Positions 43,400 through 53,114 are shown, counted from the stretch's first letter. The stretch is 64,000 nucleotides of DNA from Pararoseomonas sp. SCSIO 73927 (GCF_037040815.1 NZ_CP146232.1:1730501-1794500), one strand, 5' to 3'. The notes: generated by a model not told the origin, from the letters alone. Numbers and translations are program-made.

Positions 43400-44659
43400 T
43401 CAGCGGCGCCGCAGGATGTAGTTGATCGTCAGGTCGATCTCCGCGCTGCCTTCCACCGTGCCGGGCGGGAAGGGCGGCACCACCCGGTCCCGCAGCAGCG
43501 CCTGCGCCCCGGCGTCCAGCCAGATGGAGCCGGAGCGGCCGATGAGCTGCAGCCCGCTGACGCGCCCGTCCCGCGCCACGGTGAAGCGGACAACGGCGGT
43601 CCCGTCCTCCCCCGCCTCGGCGGCCTGGCGCGGGTAGTAACCGTGCGCGCGCAGCCAGGCCATGAAGGCCGACCGCCAGTCGGCGCCGAGATTGGCGCCG
43701 CGGATCCGCATCTGCGCGTTCGGCGCGTCCGCGTTGGCGGCGCCGGCGGCGCCCGCGTCCCGGTTCGGGCGGGAAACGGTGCCGGGCGGCGGCGCCGGGC
43801 GGCCCACGGTGATGCCGCTGCCGAGGTCCATCGCCCCGGCGAAGGGGTTGGCCGGCTGGGCCGGGCGCGGCCGGGGCTGTGGTTGGGGCTGCGGCTGGGG
43901 GCGCTGCGGCGCGGGCGGGCGGGCCGCCGTCTCCGGCGGTGCGGCGGGCGGCTCCGGGGCCGGGGGCGGCGGCAGGGGCAGCGCGGCCACGTCGGATTCG
44001 CGCGCGCCCTCCGTCGGTGGCGGGGGCGGCGGCAGGGCGAAATCGGAGGGCGCCTGCGGCGCGGGCAGGGGCGGGAGCGGCACCGGGCGCGCCACGGGCG
44101 GCAGGGGCGCGGGCGGTGCGGCGGCGGGCGGCGCGGGCAGCGGCGGCGCGGGCGCCTGAGCGAGTGGGGGCGCGAGAGGGGGCGCCGGCGGCGGCAGGGC
44201 AGGCGCCGGCGGGGCCGGCAGCGGGGGAGGCACGGGCGGCGCGGGGGTCGGCGGCGCCGCGGCCTGCGGCGGCAGGGGGGCGGGCGGCAGCGGCACGGGG
44301 GAGGGCGGGGGAGGCGGCGCGGCCTCGCCCGGCGGCTCCGGCGGGGCCGGGGCGCCGCCGGGCGGGGCGGGCACCGCCACCGAATCGCCGCCGTCGAACA
44401 CCACGTCCACGGCGGAGGGGGCGGCGGCCTCCTCCATCGGCTTCTTCGGCAGGCCGAACAGCAGCCACCATCCCGCTGCCAGGTGCAGCAGCAGGGAGAG
44501 GGCGAGCGCGAGGGACCGCCAGCCGCCGCGGCGCTGCGGCCCGCGCCGCCACGCCCGCGGCAGGCGCGGCGCCGGAAGGGTCGGCCCAGGCAGAAGCGGC
44601 CCGGGAAGGCCGGCCCCCCGGATCGACGGTCCGCGGACGGATAGGCCCGCTGCGCTCAT
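43400..44659 (-). CDS. TonB family protein with a very long proline-rich linker
   Basis: 419 residues. A cytoplasmic Arg/Pro-rich N-terminus and one membrane helix ([22 protein letters not shown]) lead to a Pro/Ala-rich stretch of about 200 residues (about 85-290), and a C-terminal TonB domain with [44 protein letters not shown] and VPPFPPGT. It transmits proton-motive energy to outer-membrane receptors, but no exbB, exbD or receptor gene is here. The linker is GC-extreme and repetitive; long frames on the other strand over it are artefacts. Confidence 0.9.
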   Translation of the reverse strand: MSAAGLSVRGPSIRGAGLPGPLLPGPTLPAPRLPRAWRRGPQRRGGWRSLALALSLLLHLAAGWWLLFGLPKKPMEEAAAPSAVDVVFDGGDSVAVPAPPGGAPAPPEPPGEAAPPPPPSPVPLPPAPLPPQAAAPPTPAPPVPPPLPAPPAPALPPPAPPLAPPLAQAPAPPLPAPPAAAPPAPLPPVARPVPLPPLPAPQAPSDFALPPPPPPTEGARESDVAALPLPPPPAPEPPAAPPETAARPPAPQRPQPQPQPQPRPRPAQPANPFAGAMDLGSGITVGRPAPPPGTVSRPNRDAGAAGAANADAPNAQMRIRGANLGADWRSAFMAWLRAHGYYPRQAAEAGEDGTAVVRFTVARDGRVSGLQLIGRSGSIWLDAGAQALLRDRVVPPFPPGTVEGSAEIDLTINYILRRR

Positions 44660-44664
44660 CCCTG

Positions 44665-44706
44665 CCCCGAAGTCATGGCCCCGAACTCACGATCCCGAAC
44701 TCATAC
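44665..44706. repeat. Three imperfect 13- to 15-base direct repeats between the TonB-like and hslV genes
   Basis: CCCCGAAGTCATGG, CCCCGAACTCACGAT and CCCGAACTCATAC follow one another just upstream of the TonB-like start at 44659 and 94 bases before the hslV start. They may be a regulatory array in the shared divergent promoter, or slippage debris. Confidence 0.45.
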
Positions 44707-44799
44707 GCCCGCAGATGGGGGTGCCGCACGCCGCGCGGAACCGCCCCGGACCCGTCCGATTGCAACGCCGGCAACGCGTCGCCACATGGGCTGCCTCAC

Positions 44800-45372
44800 A
44801 TGGCATCCATCATGAATACCACCACCGATCCACACGATTTCCTGGGCTGGCACGGCACCACCATCCTCTGCGTCCGCAAGAATGGCCAGGTGGCCATGGC
44901 CGGCGACGGCCAGGTCTCCATGGGCCAGACCATCGTCAAGAACAATGCCCGCAAGGTCCGCAAGATCGCCGGCGGCAAGGTCGTCACCGGCTTCGCGGGC
45001 GCGACAGCCGACGCCTTCACCCTGCTGGAGCGGCTGGAGGCGAAGCTGGAGCGCTTCCCCGACCAGCTGGAGCGCGCCGCCGTGGAGCTGGCGAAGGACT
45101 GGCGCATGGACCGCTACCTGCGCCGGCTGGAGGCCCTGCTCGCCGTGGCGGACGCGAACCGCTCCCTCCTCATCACCGGCCAGGGCGACGTGATGGAGCC
45201 GGAGGACGGCATCATCGGCATCGGCTCCGGCGGCAACTACGCCCTGGCGGCGGCCCGCGCCCTGATGACGGTGGACGGCCTCTCCGCGGAGGAGATCGCC
45301 CGCCGCTCCATGACCATCGCGGGCGACATCTGCGTCTACACGAACGGCCGCTTCATCCTCGAGACGCTCTGA
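44800..45372 (+). CDS. hslV: ATP-dependent protease HslVU, peptidase subunit
   Basis: Proteasome-like threonine peptidase, 190 residues. A 19-residue propeptide ends at WHG and the mature chain begins [21 protein letters not shown], with catalytic Thr20; [26 protein letters not shown] and [13 protein letters not shown] are typical. The partner ATPase gene hslU, normally next to hslV, is absent from the window: repeat copy G begins 20 bases after the stop instead. hisB lies on the other side, a frequent alphaproteobacterial neighbour. Confidence 0.96.
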   Translation: MASIMNTTTDPHDFLGWHGTTILCVRKNGQVAMAGDGQVSMGQTIVKNNARKVRKIAGGKVVTGFAGATADAFTLLERLEAKLERFPDQLERAAVELAKDWRMDRYLRRLEALLAVADANRSLLITGQGDVMEPEDGIIGIGSGGNYALAAARALMTVDGLSAEEIARRSMTIAGDICVYTNGRFILETL

Positions 45373-45392
45373 GGGCGGGTGAGCCGGGTGGT

Positions 45393-45470
45393 CCAGGGGG
45401 TGGAAGGAACTTCCTCCCGCTGAACCCCTTCGCACCCTCTTCCATGAGGCTGCCGCGGCAGGCTGGCCGG
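45393..45470 (+). repeat. Mosaic intergenic repeat, copy G (degenerate hairpin and tail)
   Basis: After hslV, GTCCAGGGGGTGGAAGGAAC and CTTCCTCCCGCTG form a degraded P1 around GGAACTTCC, followed by the tail CACCCTCTTCCATGAGGCTGCCGCGG as in copies D and I. No P2 or P3. The centre GAATTC has become GAACTT. Confidence 0.65.
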
Positions 45471-45480
45471 GGGACCAAGG

Positions 45481-45681
45481 TCAGACGGATTGCAGCATCC
45501 TCGTGACCTCGCCCGTGTCCCGCGCCTGCCATCCGGCCCGGCGCTGGGTCGTCCAGACCGGGACGGCCAGGAGGGCGCGGGAGGCGCGGATGCACCGAAG
45601 CGAGCGGAGATAAGCCTCCGCGGCCGAGTCCACGGACAGCTGCGCTCGGGCAAGGGCGGCAAGAGCCCGCTCTTCGTGCAT
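45481..45681 (-). CDS. Possible small protein of unknown function
   Basis: A 66-residue frame (from the ATG at 45681 with GGAAGG six bases ahead; a GTG at 45729 would give 82 residues). The composition, ALAALARAQLSVDSAAEAYLRSLRCIRASRAL, looks helical and coding-like, but I recognise no family and there is no coupling to a neighbour. A dyad GGGAACCA (45694-45701) / TGGTTCCC (45710-45717) lies just upstream and could be its operator. It may equally be a chance frame. Confidence 0.35.
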   Translation of the reverse strand: MHEERALAALARAQLSVDSAAEAYLRSLRCIRASRALLAVPVWTTQRRAGWQARDTGEVTRMLQSV

Positions 45682-45792
45682 CTCGGGCCTTCCGGGAACC
45701 AACATAAGCTGGTTCCCAGCTGAGCCCACTTCTTCGGATTACAGGGAGGCGCCGCAAGGCTATCGCGAGGTTGTGAGAGCGGGGACGGAGCC

Positions 45793-46362
45793 TCAGCTCG
45801 GCTCCGTGACGGGCTTCGGTGCGCCGCAGAGGCGCCGTACATCGGCCACCAGCCTCGGCCCGTCCCAGGCCGCCCCGCCCTCCAGCCGCGCGCGCTCCCG
45901 GCCCTGCGGGTCGATCAGGATCGTCGTGGGCAGGCCCCGCGCGCCGAGCGCCCGCATGCCGGCGGAGCGCGGGTCCAGCCAGGGGCCGAGGTGGCGGATG
46001 CCGGTCCGGGCGAAGAAGGGGTCCACCTGCGCCCGCCCGCCCCGGTCCGAGGAGGCGGGGATGACGAGGATGCTCTCCTTCGCCAGCAGCGCGGAGAGGC
46101 GGTCCAGCGCCGGCATCTCCTCCACGCAGGGCGCGCACCAGGTGGCCCAGAGGTTCAGCACGACCCCCTTGCCCGCGAAGTGGGAGAGGTCCCGCTCCTT
46201 CCCCTCCGGGTCGGTCAGGACGATCGCGGGCAGGGGCTTCGGCTCCCCCTCCATCAGCCGGCCGGTGGCGGCCTGCGCCCGCGCTGGACGCGGGGAGACC
46301 CCCCCGACTAGGGTGCCGCCCGCCAGAAGCCCGAGCGCCGCGCGGCGACCGTGTACCAACAC
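45793..46362 (-). CDS. TlpA-like periplasmic thioredoxin
   Basis: 189 residues. A signal peptide ([16 protein letters not shown]) is followed by a thioredoxin fold with [21 protein letters not shown] (active-site Cys76 and Cys79), [10 protein letters not shown] and the cis-Pro loop [13 protein letters not shown]. It probably reduces disulfides in the periplasm, for example in cytochrome or copper-site maturation. The start is the GTG at 46362, supported by GAGGAGG seven bases ahead. Only 18 bases separate it from the argH start on the other strand. Confidence 0.92.
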   Translation of the reverse strand: MLVHGRRAALGLLAGGTLVGGVSPRPARAQAATGRLMEGEPKPLPAIVLTDPEGKERDLSHFAGKGVVLNLWATWCAPCVEEMPALDRLSALLAKESILVIPASSDRGGRAQVDPFFARTGIRHLGPWLDPRSAGMRALGARGLPTTILIDPQGRERARLEGGAAWDGPRLVADVRRLCGAPKPVTEPS

Positions 46363-46380
46363 CGAAAGACCTCCTCACCC

Positions 46381-47790
46381 GTGCCCGACAGCCACGCCAA
46401 GCCCGATTCCACCGCCAATGCCGCCTGGGGCGGGCGCTACGCGGCCGGCCCCTCCGCCATCATGCAGGCGATCAACGCCTCCATCGGCTTCGACCGCAAG
46501 ATGTGGCGCCAGGACATCCGCGGCAGCCTCGCCCATGCGGCGATGCTCGCGCATGTGGGGATCATCTCCGCCGAGGACGAGGCCGCGATCCGGGACGGGC
46601 TGGAGGCTATCGGGCGGGAGATCGAGGCGGGCGACTTCCCCTTCAGCGAGGCGCTGGAGGACATTCACATGAACATCGAGGCCCGCCTGACCGAGCGGAT
46701 CGGGGAGGCGGGCAAGCGCCTGCACACCGCCCGCAGCCGCAACGACCAGGTCGCGCTCGACGTCCGCCTCTGGACGCGGGACGCGATCGACGGGCTGGAC
46801 GCGCAGATGGCCGATGTCATGCGCGCGCTCGCGGAGAAGGCGGCGGAGCATGCCGGCACCGTCATGCCCGGCTTCACCCACCTGCAGCCCGCCCAGCCCA
46901 CCACCTTCGGCCACCACCTGCTGGCCTATGTGGAGATGCTGTCGCGCGACCGCGGCCGGCTGGCCGATGCCCGGAAGCGGCTGAATGAGAGCCCGCTCGG
47001 CGCCGCCGCCCTCTGCGGCACCGGCTTCCCGATCGACCGGCACATGACCGCCCGGGCGTTGGGCTTCGACGGCCCGACCCGCAACAGCCTGGACAGCGTC
47101 GCCTCCCGCGACTTCGCCCTCGAATTCCTCTCGGCGGCCGCGATCTGCGCCACCCACCTCTCCCGCTTCGCGGAGGAGGTGGTGATCTGGACCAACCCCT
47201 ACTTCAATTTCGTGAAGCTGTCGGACGCCTTCACCACCGGCTCCTCCATCATGCCGCAGAAGCGGAACCCCGACGCCGCGGAACTGGTGCGCGCCAAGCC
47301 CGGCCGCATCACCGGCGCCCTGGTCGGGCTGCTGACCGTGATGAAGGGCCTGCCGCTCACCTATGGAAAGGACATGCAGGAGGACAAGGAGGGCATCTTC
47401 GACGCCGCCGAGAACCTTGCCCTCGCCCTGGCCGCCACCGCCGGCATGGTGCGGGACATGCAGCCCGTGGTGGGCCGCCTGGCGGAGGCCGCCGGCGCCG
47501 GCTTCTCCACCGCCACCGACCTCGCGGACTGGCTGGTGCGCGAGCTGAGGCTGCCCTTCCGCGACGCCCACCACGTCACCGGCCGCCTCGTCGCCAAGGC
47601 CGAGAGCATGAACGTGGACCTCTCGGGCCTCACCATCACGGAGATGCAGGCCGTGGAGCCCCGGATCACCGAGGGGGTGTTCGGCGTCCTCTCCGTCGCC
47701 GCCTCCGTCCGCTCCCGCACCTCCCACGGCGGCACGGCGCCCGCCAACGTGGCGGCCATGGCGAAGGACTGGGTGGAGAAGCTGGCATGA
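46381..47790 (+). CDS. argH: Argininosuccinate lyase
   Basis: Last step of arginine synthesis: splits argininosuccinate to arginine and fumarate. 469 residues. The family signature [18 protein letters not shown] is intact, with [19 protein letters not shown] and [19 protein letters not shown] take the GTG at 46381 (just before [18 protein letters not shown]) as start; a GTG at 46351 would overlap the TlpA-like gene. Neither has a good ribosome site. The stop overlaps the small lipoprotein gene by four bases. Confidence 0.96.
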   Translation: MPDSHAKPDSTANAAWGGRYAAGPSAIMQAINASIGFDRKMWRQDIRGSLAHAAMLAHVGIISAEDEAAIRDGLEAIGREIEAGDFPFSEALEDIHMNIEARLTERIGEAGKRLHTARSRNDQVALDVRLWTRDAIDGLDAQMADVMRALAEKAAEHAGTVMPGFTHLQPAQPTTFGHHLLAYVEMLSRDRGRLADARKRLNESPLGAAALCGTGFPIDRHMTARALGFDGPTRNSLDSVASRDFALEFLSAAAICATHLSRFAEEVVIWTNPYFNFVKLSDAFTTGSSIMPQKRNPDAAELVRAKPGRITGALVGLLTVMKGLPLTYGKDMQEDKEGIFDAAENLALALAATAGMVRDMQPVVGRLAEAAGAGFSTATDLADWLVRELRLPFRDAHHVTGRLVAKAESMNVDLSGLTITEMQAVEPRITEGVFGVLSVAASVRSRTSHGGTAPANVAAMAKDWVEKLA

Positions 47791-48077
47791 GGACTCTCAG
47801 CCTTCTCGTCGCCCTGCTGGCCCTGGCCGCCTGCGGGCGGGTGGGGCCGGTCCGCGCGCCGGGCCCGCCCGGCAGCATCGTCTACCCCCGGGCCTATCCC
47901 TACATCCCCCCCGCCGCCCCTTCCGGCGCCGCCGCCCCGGCCATGGGGGCTGGCGGCACGACCGGCTCCGCCGGCTCCGCCTCTCCCGGCCAGGGCGAGG
48001 GCAGCCCCGTGCCCGCCGACAACACGGCCCGGGAGAGCGGCACCGGCGGGGTCACCCGCCCGGCCAGCCCGCGCTAG
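47787..48077 (+). CDS. Small lipoprotein, LptM-like
   Basis: 96 residues. [16 protein letters not shown] is a lipoprotein signal with Cys16 as the acylation site, directly followed by [10 protein letters not shown], which resembles the CGxxGPL start of LptM/YifL. The rest is a Gly/Ser/Pro-rich disordered tail. A lipoprotein of this type directly after argH is common in alphaproteobacteria, often followed by lysA, which is absent here. LptM helps LptD maturation in E. coli; the same role is possible but unproven. Confidence 0.8.
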   Translation: MRTLSLLVALLALAACGRVGPVRAPGPPGSIVYPRAYPYIPPAAPSGAAAPAMGAGGTTGSAGSASPGQGEGSPVPADNTARESGTGGVTRPASPR

Positions 48078-48085
48078 GCCGGGGC

Positions 48086-48238
48086 ATGCGCGCCCTCTCC
48101 CCCCTGCTGCTGGCCGCGGGCGCCCTCGGGGCGGCCGCCACCCTCGTCCTGGCCGCCACGGGGGAGACGGACACTGCCCTCCGGGCCGCCTCGGCGTCCT
48201 GCGCGGCTCTGGTGTTGGGAATGCTGGTCCGCCGCTGA
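48086..48238 (+). CDS. Very small membrane protein (50 residues)
   Basis: ATG at 48086 to TGA at 48238, beginning eight bases after the lipoprotein stop. It encodes two short hydrophobic segments (SPLLLAAGALGAAATLVLAA and ASCAALVLGMLV) separated by TGETDTALRAAS, and ends in two Arg. The ribosome site is weak (GGCCGGGG). Position and hydrophobicity suggest a real gene in the argH unit, but no family is recognised. Confidence 0.5.
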   Translation: MRALSPLLLAAGALGAAATLVLAATGETDTALRAASASCAALVLGMLVRR

Positions 48239-48279
48239 GGGCACCACAGGCGCGCTGACGAGCGGAGGTGGGGAGTCCT

Positions 48280-48639
48280 CTACCCCGCGGCCGGGGCCGG
48301 CCAGCCCCGGTCGATCAGGCCCGACACCACCTGGGCCTTCATTTCGACCTCCTCCTGGAGGTCGAGCCACCGGGCCTGCAGGCCGGGCTCCTCCGCCCGG
48401 GTGGCCGCATCGGCGAACTGGGCGCAGAGAAGGGCCCGCTCGTCCAGGACGCGCAGGGCCCCGCTCAGCGCCCGGTCCACCATGGCAGTCATCCGCTCGT
48501 CCATGTCGCCCGCCGAGAACTCGTGCCCGGTGTGGCACTGGAACCATGGCCCGCGCTCGTCCTCGCCGTTCTGCATCGCCCCGCCGCAGATGGGGCAGGT
48601 GTAGGCGAAGGGGCGGGCTGGCTTCGCTCCGTCCGACAT
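48280..48639 (-). CDS. Stand-alone copy of the CheB C-terminal zinc-ribbon/helical domain
   Basis: 119 residues. YTCPICGGAM (Cys15, Cys18) and FQCHTGHEFS (Cys35, His39) form the same CPxC...CxxGH pattern as the C-terminus of the CheB protein at 27.8 kb, and the following helices (MTAMVDRALSGALRVLDERALLCAQFADAA, then LQEEVEMKAQVVSGLI) match its helical end. No methylesterase part is present. GAGGAGG lies nine bases before the ATG. It is transcribed toward the 50-residue gene. A role as a modulator or competitor of CheB is only a guess. Confidence 0.8.
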   Translation of the reverse strand: MSDGAKPARPFAYTCPICGGAMQNGEDERGPWFQCHTGHEFSAGDMDERMTAMVDRALSGALRVLDERALLCAQFADAATRAEEPGLQARWLDLQEEVEMKAQVVSGLIDRGWPAPAAG

Positions 48640-48984
48640 GGGTGACCTCCTCTGCGCCGATGGGCAGCCCCTGGTGCGGCGACACAGCCGGCCGGAGTCC
48701 GGCCGCGTGCTCCTTCGGGCTCTGCCGGGCTCTGCGGCGGATCCGCCGATCCCCGTCCGGCCTCGGCGCCGCGTGACCAGCCCAGGCGGCCGCGGAAGAG
48801 GCATAACGGGATCGTAAGGACCGACATTGGGCCGGCCTCTCGTCCGGACAGGTGCCGGACACCGCCGGGCACCAGCGGATGTTTCGTCTTCCGGAATGAA
48901 ACCGGCCGCAGCCGGCCTCCCCCCTCGCCCGGGGACCCCGCCTAGCACCTCCCGCCTGGCACCTGCGGCGGCAGCCCCGGCGGC
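48640..48984. other. Intergenic region without recognisable genes
   Basis: 345 bases between the zinc-ribbon gene start and the holA stop. Frames here have no ribosome site or family features. It contains small inverted repeats (for example GGCCGGC-type) but no repeat-family copy. It should hold the promoter of the zinc-ribbon gene. Confidence 0.6.
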
Positions 48985-49992
48985 CTAGCGCCGCGCCAGG
49001 ATCGCCGACTGCCGTGCCAGGGCCAGGAAGGCGGCTCGCGCCACCGCCGCGTCCGGCACCGGCCGCCCCGTGCCGCCGGACTTGCTCTGGCGCTCGGCCT
49101 CCAGCAGCCCGGCCAGCACGGTCTCCAGCGCCTCGGTCCGCCAGATCCGCAGCGCCCTCTCGAAGCCGGGCTTGCTGCGGAAGAAGACGGGCGGCTGCAG
49201 GGCCTGCATCCCGGCCACGGAGGCGAGGTGCAGGCGCTGCACGTGGCGCAGCAGGGCGCGGATGACCTGCACGGGGTTGGCCCCCTCCGCCATGGCGGAT
49301 TCCAGGGCGCGGTCGGCGGTGGGCAGGTCGCCGGCGGTGGCGGCGACCAGGGCCTCGTCCAGCTCCAGGGCGGAGCCGTCGCCCATGCAGGCCAGCACGT
49401 CCTCCTCCGCCAGGCGGCCGCCGGGGCCGGCGTAGAGGGCGAGCTTCTCCAGTTCCCGGCGCAGCATCCCCCGGTCCTCGCCGAGGCGGCCGGCCAGCCA
49501 ATCGATCGCGGCGGGCTCGGCGGAGACGCCCTCGGCCTTCAGCAGGGCAGCGATGGTGGCGGCCAGCTCCGCCCCGCGCTCGCGGTAGCAGGGGATGGCG
49601 GCGGCGCCGGGGCTGGCCTCGGCGAGCTGGCGCAGCTTGGAGCGCGCGGGCAGCTCCCCGGCCTCGATCACGATCAGGGCCTCGCCCGGGCCGTCCAGCG
49701 CCTCGCGCAGGCCGGGGGCCAGGGCGTCGGTGGCGTCGCGCACCCGCACCACCCGGCGGCCGCCGGTGAGGGCCAGGGCGGCGGCCTCCCCGGCCAGGGC
49801 GCCGGGCTTCGCGGCGACGTCGCGCGGCAGCTCGGCCACGCGGAAGGGGTCGTTGCCCGGCGCCACCGCCTCCTGCAGGGCGTCGGCGCGCTCCCGCACC
49901 AGCCCGGCATCCTCGCCGAAGAGCAGCGCCGCCCGCGTGGCGCCCGGATCCTTCAGAAAGCCGGGCAGGCGCCGCGCGTCGAGCTTCGCCAT
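48985..49992 (-). CDS. holA: DNA polymerase III subunit delta
   Basis: Clamp-loader subunit that opens the beta clamp, 335 residues. AALLFGEDAGLVRERADALQE at the N-terminus and GEDRGMLRRELEKLALYAG, then ANPVQVIRALLRHVQRLHLA are typical. It begins at the ATG at 49992, eight bases after the lptE stop. The order leuS-lptE-holA is conserved in alphaproteobacteria and supports the call. Confidence 0.94.
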   Translation of the reverse strand: MAKLDARRLPGFLKDPGATRAALLFGEDAGLVRERADALQEAVAPGNDPFRVAELPRDVAAKPGALAGEAAALALTGGRRVVRVRDATDALAPGLREALDGPGEALIVIEAGELPARSKLRQLAEASPGAAAIPCYRERGAELAATIAALLKAEGVSAEPAAIDWLAGRLGEDRGMLRRELEKLALYAGPGGRLAEEDVLACMGDGSALELDEALVAATAGDLPTADRALESAMAEGANPVQVIRALLRHVQRLHLASVAGMQALQPPVFFRSKPGFERALRIWRTEALETVLAGLLEAERQSKSGGTGRPVPDAAVARAAFLALARQSAILARR

Positions 49993-49999
49993 GCCGGCG

Positions 50000-50521
50000 C
50001 TAGGCCGCCGGGTTCCCACGCAGCGCGAGGGTGAGGCGCAGCACGATGTCCTCCGCCACCTGCTCCGCCATCCGGCGCTGCGCCTCCTCGCTGCTGACGA
50101 TGGAGGCGAAGTACTCGTTGTCGATGGTGTTGTAGGAATCGATGGCCCGCGCCGAGCCCGCCGCGACCGGCTGGACGGGAACGGAGAGGGTGCTGAGCGT
50201 GTAGTCGACGCTCATCACCATGCGGAACCGCGTGGGCGAGCCGTCGCGCCGGTAGCCCTGCGTCTCGATCGCCAGCTGCGGCGCCACCGCCAGCTCGTAG
50301 CGGGCCGCCGGCCCGCTGCGGTCCCGCGCGGCCAGGCGCCGCTCCAGCGCCTGGTGCAGGATCTGCCCGGTGCGCCCGTAGGTGCGGCCCAGGCGGACGG
50401 CGGCGAGTTCCGGCGCCACGTCCGTCTCGCCCGGCGCGGGCGGCGCGTGGAGCGGGCGGAAGCCGCAGCCGGCCAGCCCCATCGGGGCGGCGAGGGCCGC
50501 GAGGAACGCCCGGCGGAACAC
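50000..50521 (-). CDS. lptE: LPS assembly lipoprotein LptE
   Basis: Outer-membrane lipoprotein that plugs LptD during lipopolysaccharide export. From the GTG at 50521 (GAGGGG eight bases ahead) it has 173 residues: signal FRRAFLAALAAPMGLAGC with Cys19 as lipid site, then GFRPLHAPP, the typical GFxPL(Y/H) start. Later SYNTIDNEYFASIVSSEEAQRRMAEQVAEDIVLRL matches the family end. An ATG at 50569, inside leuS, would add 16 polar residues ahead of the signal. It lies 13 bases after leuS. Confidence 0.88.
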   Translation of the reverse strand: MFRRAFLAALAAPMGLAGCGFRPLHAPPAPGETDVAPELAAVRLGRTYGRTGQILHQALERRLAARDRSGPAARYELAVAPQLAIETQGYRRDGSPTRFRMVMSVDYTLSTLSVPVQPVAAGSARAIDSYNTIDNEYFASIVSSEEAQRRMAEQVAEDIVLRLTLALRGNPAA

Positions 50522-50534
50522 CCCGCGGCGCCCC

Positions 50535-53114
50535 TCAGACGACGAAGTTGACGACGCGGCCTGGGACATGGATGCGCTTCCGGATGGGCTTGCCCGCGAT
50601 GGCACGCTGCACGTTCTCCTCCGCCTCGGCCAGGGCCATCAGCTCCGTCTCCGCGATGCCCACGGGCACCGAGAGGGTGGCGCGGAGCTTGCCCAGCACC
50701 TGCACGGCGATCGTCATGCTCTCCGCCACCAGCAGGGCGGGGTCGGCTTCCGGCCAGGCCATGCCGGCGACGAGCGTGCCCTCGCCGGGATGGGGGCCGG
50801 GGTGGAGAATGGACCAGATCTCTTCGGCCAGGTGCGGCATCATCGGCGCGACGAGGCGGGCCATGATGCCCACCGCCTCGCGCCGGGCCTCCAGCGGGGC
50901 GGAGGAGGCTTCGAGGGTGTTGGCCAGCTCGTGCAGGCGCGCGACGGCGACGTTGAAGGCGAAGCTCTCCAGCGCCCCCGTCACCGCCGCGATCGTGCGG
51001 TGGACGGCCTGCATCAGCGGCCGCGCCTCGGCATCGCCGGAGCGGGCGTCGAGCGTCGCGGCCAGCCGCCAGAGGCGCTGGACGAAGCGGTGCGCGCCGG
51101 AGACGCCGGCCTCGCTCCACTCCATGTCCCGGTCCGGCGGGTTGTCGGCCAGGATGAACCAGCGCGCCGTGTCCGCCCCGTAGCGGGAGATGATGGCGCC
51201 CGGGTCGATCGTGTTGCGCCTGGACTTCGACATCTTGTCGTTGCGCGAGACCGTCAGCGCGATGCCGGTCGCGCGCTCCACCGCGCCGCCATCCGGCGTC
51301 GTCTCCACCTCGTCCGGCGCCAGCCAGCGGCCGTCGGGCGCCTTGTAGGAGGCGTGCTGCACCATGCCCTGGGTGAAGAGACCGGCGAAGGGCTCCGGCG
51401 TGTCCAGCTGGCCCATGCCCGCGAGCGCCCGGGTGAAGAAGCGGGAGTAGAGCAGGTGCAGGATCGCGTGCTCGATCCCGCCGATGTACTGGTCCACCGG
51501 CAGCCACCCGTTCGCCGCATCCGCCACCAACGGCGTCTCCGCCTTCGGCGCGGTGAAGCGGGCGAAGTACCAGGAGCTGTCCACGAAGGTGTCGAAGGTG
51601 TCGGTCTCGCGCCGGCCGGGCTTGCCGCAGCGCGGGCAGTCCACGTGCTTCCAGGTGGGGTGGTGGTCCAGCGGGTTGCCGGGCCTCGCGAAATCCACGT
51701 CCTCCGGCAGCCGCACCGGCAACTGATCCTTCGGCACCGGCACGATGCCGCAATCGTCGCAGTGGATGACGGGGATGGGGCAGCCCCAGTAGCGCTGGCG
51801 GGAGACGCCCCAGTCGCGCAGGCGCCAGTTCACCACGCCCTGGCCGATGCCCTTGGCCTCCAGCGCCTCGATGGCGGCGCGCTTCCCGGCCTCGGTGCCC
51901 AGCCCGTCGAGGAAGTCGGAGTGGAACAGGGTGCCGTCGCCCGTGTAGGCGGTCTTGCCCACGTCGAAGCCCGCGGGGTCCTCGCCCGGCGGCAGCACCA
52001 CGGGGGGCACCGGCAGCCCGTACTTCCGCGCGAAGTCCAGGTCGCGCTGGTCGTGCGCGGGGCAGCCGAACAGGGCGCCCGTGCCGTACTCCATCAGCAC
52101 GAAGTTCGCGATCCAGACGGGGAAGGTCGCCCCCTCGATGAAGGGGTGCTTCACGCGGAAGCCGGTGTCGAAGCCCTTCTTCTCGGCCTGCTCGATGGCG
52201 GCCTCGCTCGTGCCCTGGCTGCGCGCCTCCGCGATGAAGGCGGCCGCCGCGGGGTCCCGCGCACCGGCCGCGGCCGCCAGCGGGTGCTCCGCCGCGACGG
52301 CCAGGAAGGACATGCCGTAGAGCGTGTCGGGACGGGTGGTGAAGACCTCCACCTCGGCCGTGCCCTCCACCGGCTCGGCGAGCTGGAAGCGCACGCGCGC
52401 GCCCTCGCTGCGGCCGATCCAGTTGGCCTGCATGGTCCGCACGCGCTCCGGCCAGCGCTCCAGCGTGTCCAGCGCCTCCAGCAGCTGCGGGGCGTACTTC
52501 GTGATCGCGAGGAACCACTGGGAGAGCTCGCGCTTCTCCACCGGCGCGCCGGAGCGCCAGCCGCGGCCGTCGATCACCTGCTCGTTCGCCAGCACGGTGC
52601 CGTCCACCGGGTCCCAGTTCACCCAGGACTTGCGGCGCTCCACCAGCCCGGCCGCCAGGAAGTCCAGGAACAGCGCCTGCTGCTGGCCGTAGTACTCGGG
52701 GTCGCAGGTGGCGAACTCGCGCGACCAGTCGAGCGAGAGGCCCATGCTCTTCAGTTCGGCCCGCATGTTCGCGATGTTGGCGTAGGTCCAGGTCGCCGGG
52801 TGCGTGCCCCGCTCCCGCGCCGCGTTCTCCGCCGGCAGGCCGAAGGCGTCCCAGCCCATGGGATGCATCACCTGCATCCCGCGCGCCCGCTTGTAGCGCG
52901 CCACCACGTCGCCGAGCGTGTAGTTCCGCACGTGCCCCATGTGGATCTTGCCCGAGGGATACGGGAACATCTCCAGCACGTAGTACTTGGGCCGCGTGCC
53001 GTCCGGCACGTCCGGCGCGGCAAAAAGGGATGCCTCGCCCCAGGCCTGCTGCCAGCGGGGCTCGGCGGCGGCGAAGTCGTAGCGCGCGGGGCTGTCGGAA
53101 GGGCCGTCAGTCAT
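50535..53114 (-). CDS. leuS: Leucyl-tRNA synthetase
   Basis: Class I aminoacyl-tRNA synthetase, 859 residues, full length. The HIGH-type motif is [15 protein letters not shown] near residue 55, the editing domain includes [13 protein letters not shown], zinc-type cysteines are seen in [10 protein letters not shown] and DCPRCGKPG, and the KMSKS motif is KMSKSRRN. The C-terminus ends [18 protein letters not shown]. It heads the unit leuS-lptE-holA. The gap to the divergent PRC-barrel gene is 126 bases. Confidence 0.98.
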   Translation of the reverse strand: MTDGPSDSPARYDFAAAEPRWQQAWGEASLFAAPDVPDGTRPKYYVLEMFPYPSGKIHMGHVRNYTLGDVVARYKRARGMQVMHPMGWDAFGLPAENAARERGTHPATWTYANIANMRAELKSMGLSLDWSREFATCDPEYYGQQQALFLDFLAAGLVERRKSWVNWDPVDGTVLANEQVIDGRGWRSGAPVEKRELSQWFLAITKYAPQLLEALDTLERWPERVRTMQANWIGRSEGARVRFQLAEPVEGTAEVEVFTTRPDTLYGMSFLAVAAEHPLAAAAGARDPAAAAFIAEARSQGTSEAAIEQAEKKGFDTGFRVKHPFIEGATFPVWIANFVLMEYGTGALFGCPAHDQRDLDFARKYGLPVPPVVLPPGEDPAGFDVGKTAYTGDGTLFHSDFLDGLGTEAGKRAAIEALEAKGIGQGVVNWRLRDWGVSRQRYWGCPIPVIHCDDCGIVPVPKDQLPVRLPEDVDFARPGNPLDHHPTWKHVDCPRCGKPGRRETDTFDTFVDSSWYFARFTAPKAETPLVADAANGWLPVDQYIGGIEHAILHLLYSRFFTRALAGMGQLDTPEPFAGLFTQGMVQHASYKAPDGRWLAPDEVETTPDGGAVERATGIALTVSRNDKMSKSRRNTIDPGAIISRYGADTARWFILADNPPDRDMEWSEAGVSGAHRFVQRLWRLAATLDARSGDAEARPLMQAVHRTIAAVTGALESFAFNVAVARLHELANTLEASSAPLEARREAVGIMARLVAPMMPHLAEEIWSILHPGPHPGEGTLVAGMAWPEADPALLVAESMTIAVQVLGKLRATLSVPVGIAETELMALAEAEENVQRAIAGKPIRKRIHVPGRVVNFVV

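Noticed and set aside
43879..45372. 497-residue plus-strand frame that would extend hslV backwards
   Set aside because: The extension is Ala/Pro/Arg-rich antisense of the TonB-like linker; HslV begins near its propeptide at 44800.
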